Part shown: in pieces, positions 5,388 through 6,663 of the stretch
How the letters are laid out: each line of letters opens with the position of its first letter
Position numbering within the stretch: position 1 is the stretch's first letter
DNA from: an uncultured Bacteroidota bacterium
GTDB taxonomy: Bacteria > Bacteroidota > Bacteroidia > Chitinophagales > Chitinophagaceae
Direction of reading: 5' to 3'
Length of the DNA stretch: 6,663 bases
NCBI GenBank assembly: GCA_903912435.1
Contig: CAIWHI010000904.1
Span: 1-6,663, forward strand
Made by a program: the position numbers and the translations under genes
The notes under the pieces: generated by a model
What the model saw: the letters and a program-made list of their open reading frames with translations, nothing else
Databases searched by the model: none
Told to the model about the DNA's origin: nothing

Positions 5388-5912
5388 CTATTTGTTATTA
5401 TCCACAATAGCCTTGTAAATTTCCTTTGCCTTTGGTGCTACTTTTGCCATGTCAATCCCTTTAGTATCAAAAGTTACTATTGAAGTGCCGAGTACAAATT
5501 GTATACGCACCAGGTTGCCATTAGAGGTGATATCCCCTGGACCAGTCATGATACAAGCGTTTTTACCTCCTTCAGTAAACTCCTTAATCGTTGTATATAC
5601 ACCTACAGCCTTCTTGCCGGCAGTAATGTTTTTCTTATTTTCATCAAAGCCCAGCTTTAGCATGTCAGCAGCAGTTTGTGCGCTATGCCAGTCATAGTAT
5701 TCCAGCGTTGCCTCGGTCTTGAAGTCAGCGGCTTTGTGTACACACCTGATGCCTTTCATCATTGCCTCCCCTGCCTGTTTTACATTACAACCTAATGTCT
5801 TATTAATTTGGGCATCTGTGAGCAGGGCGCATGCATCTTTTTTTAGCTGTGCTTTTGCGCCAATACTGCCTACCGATAAAAGAATTGCTAGGATTGAAAT
5901 GGTTTTTTTCAT
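5388..5912 (-). CDS. Exported four-cysteine protein of unknown function, 174 residues
   Basis: The 174-residue product has a signal peptide, MKKTISILAILLSVGSIGAKA, with likely cleavage before Q22. No lipobox cysteine is present, so it should be a soluble periplasmic or secreted protein. The mature part begins with DACALLTDAQINKTLGCNV (26-44), a pattern also seen at the start of several small exported actinobacterial lipoproteins (C-x-LLT-x-x-x-[IV] then LG); that likeness is only an impression. Cysteines C28, C42, C57 and C120 could form two disulfides after export. The rest alternates strands and helices (EATLEYYDW, AADMLKLGFDENKK, IVTFDTKGIDM) and ends in a lysine-rich helix. There is no T9SS sorting domain. 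It is a single-gene unit with its own promoter (5955-5985), convergent with the T9SS gene. Confidence 0.85.
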   Translation of the reverse strand: MKKTISILAILLSVGSIGAKAQLKKDACALLTDAQINKTLGCNVKQAGEAMMKGIRCVHKAADFKTEATLEYYDWHSAQTAADMLKLGFDENKKNITAGKKAVGVYTTIKEFTEGGKNACIMTGPGDITSNGNLVRIQFVLGTSIVTFDTKGIDMAKVAPKAKEIYKAIVDNNK

Positions 5913-5940
5913 ATGAATATGTATTTGTTTATCAGATTAG

Positions 5941-5957
5941 TTGAATACATGATTCAA
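5941..5957. repeat. Inverted repeat over the predicted start of transcription of the 174-residue gene
   Basis: TTGAAT (5941-5946) and ATTCAA (5952-5957) are perfect reverse complements separated by five bases. The repeat overlaps the downstream end of the -7 box and covers the predicted transcription start. That is a common place for a repressor operator, but the arms are short. Confidence 0.35.
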
Positions 5958-5985
5958 ATCTATCAATGTTAATCGGTATTTGCAA
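5955..5985 (-). promoter_or_regulatory. Promoter of the 174-residue exported protein gene (TTG-20-TAGATTTG)
   Basis: On the minus strand a -33 TTG (5985-5983) is followed after 20 bases by TAGATTTG (5962-5955), an exact TAnnTTTG match. Predicted transcription begins near 5949, giving a leader of about 37 bases. The -33 element sits in a ten-base palindrome, ATTTGCAAAT (5978-5987). The remaining intergenic DNA up to 6159 shows no gene or clear structure. Confidence 0.65.
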
Positions 5986-6159
5986 ATTTCGTTTAACATG
6001 ATTAGGGGAATTCTCTTTTGATTATATTAAAGCCTTGTCTTCTCTCAAATTAGGTTTTGATAATACCCGAAAAACTAGCCAAGCGTATGGATATTCATTG
6101 CAAAATTCCTAAATAGTTAAACACATACCCTACCTAAAACATTTACCGATAAATTCTCT

Positions 6160-6167
6160 TATTTTTG
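6160..6167 (+). promoter_or_regulatory. lptE: -7 box of lptE
   Basis: TATTTTTG at 6160-6167 exactly matches TAnnTTTG; no clear TTG is found at the -33 position. Transcription would start about 6172-6174, leaving only some five bases before ATG 6178. The ten-base string CTTATTTTTG is shared with the promoter at 2432-2441. Confidence 0.6.
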
Positions 6168-6177
6168 CAATGTTTAT

Positions 6178-6663
6178 ATGCTACCATACCGTTTTATACT
6201 ATTAGCAACTATACTTCTGTTTTCATTAACAGGATGCGGTATATATAGCTTTTCGGGAGCCACTATTGAAGGCAAAACGATTAATATTCACCAGCTTGAC
6301 AATAGGGCCAGGAATATTGTACCCAGTCTTAGTTCTAATCTTACCGAAAAAATACGAAGCCGTATCTTATCACAAACCGGTCTGAAACCCATTACCGGCG
6401 AAGACCCCGATTATGATATTACAGGCTCCATCACAACATACGACGTAACAGTTACCGGTGCACAAAGTGTGCAGGTGGCTACTAAAAACAGGCTTACCAT
6501 TAGTGTTCAGATAACCTTTAAAAATAAACTGAACGAAAAGGCGAATTTTTCTCAAACCTTTACCCGCTTCTCCGACTTCGATGCATCGCAAGTAATACAA
6601 AATGTTGAAAATGCATTGATTGAAGATATTGGTGGCCAACTTGCTGATGATATTTTTAATAAA
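6178..6663 (+). CDS. lptE: LptE-family LPS-assembly lipoprotein, nearly complete (runs off the right edge)
   Basis: The frame starts at ATG 6178 and is open for 162 codons to the window edge. The N-terminus is a lipoprotein signal: MLPYRFILLATILLFSLTGC, with lipobox LTGC and the lipidated cysteine at residue 20. The following GIYSFSGATIEGKTI is characteristic of Bacteroidota LptE-family proteins. The rest fits the family: NLTEKIRSRILSQTGLKP, PDYDITGSITTYDVT, RLTISVQITFKN, and a C-terminal helix with VENALIEDIGGQLADDIFNK. LptE sits in the outer membrane with LptD and helps insert lipopolysaccharide. Members usually end shortly after this helix, so only a few residues are probably missing. The ATG at 6170 is out of frame and soon stops. 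Here lptE has its own promoter; whether secretion or chaperone genes follow cannot be seen. Confidence 0.88.
   Translation, partial: MLPYRFILLATILLFSLTGCGIYSFSGATIEGKTINIHQLDNRARNIVPSLSSNLTEKIRSRILSQTGLKPITGEDPDYDITGSITTYDVTVTGAQSVQVATKNRLTISVQITFKNKLNEKANFSQTFTRFSDFDASQVIQNVENALIEDIGGQLADDIFNK

Noticed and set aside
5449..5916. Two plus-strand frames of 82 and 65 codons
   Set aside because: Both are antisense to the exported four-cysteine protein, whose signal peptide and promoter are clear.
6170..6207. ATG at 6170 as the lptE start
   Set aside because: That frame reaches a stop after eleven codons; the lipoprotein frame starts at ATG 6178.
6370..6639. Minus-strand 89-codon frame
   Set aside because: It is antisense to lptE, which has a lipobox and family motifs.
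1..6663. CRISPR array, insertion sequence or phage genes
   Set aside because: No regularly spaced direct repeats, transposase-like frames, terminal inverted repeats around a gene, or phage structural motifs were seen.

Overview
The window looks like a piece of chromosome from a member of the Bacteroidota, most likely a Chitinophagales/Sphingobacteriales-type organism. Three things point there. Two secreted proteins end in type IX secretion (T9SS, Por secretion) type A sorting domains. The last gene encodes a Bacteroidota-style LptE lipoprotein. Most genes are preceded by the phylum's -7 promoter element TAnnTTTG, and Shine-Dalgarno sequences are essentially absent. The DNA is AT-rich and nothing in it looks mobile.

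Layout, left to right. At 1-284 (minus) is the N-terminal part of an FKBP-type peptidyl-prolyl isomerase cut by the window edge. At 435-689 (minus) is an 84-residue protein resembling, weakly, the small partner of a PIN toxin, with no toxin beside it. At 909-1520 (plus) is a 203-residue cytoplasmic protein of unknown function. From 1521 to 1782 lies a non-coding stretch with several hairpins, including two minus-strand intrinsic terminators, one of which belongs to rplS. At 1783-2151 (minus) is rplS (ribosomal protein L19). At 2452-4089 (plus) is a 545-residue secreted Ig-like/PKD-like protein with a T9SS sorting domain, and at 4199-5278 (plus) a 359-residue secreted T9SS substrate. A long GC-rich hairpin at 5299-5337 separates the latter from the convergent gene at 5388-5912 (minus), a 174-residue exported protein with four cysteines. 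At 6178-6663 (plus) is lptE, nearly complete, running off the right edge.

The genes do not form one pathway. Most have their own recognisable promoter, so the region reads as a row of single-gene units: housekeeping (rplS, FKBP, lptE) mixed with lineage-specific exported proteins. Five genes encode envelope or secreted products: two T9SS substrates, one exported protein, one outer-membrane lipoprotein, and possibly the FKBP if its function is envelope folding (it has no visible signal peptide). The most useful non-coding observations are very short predicted 5' leaders, dyads overlapping two promoters, and the structured interval downstream of rplS. I see no clear new defence, mobile or biosynthetic system here.
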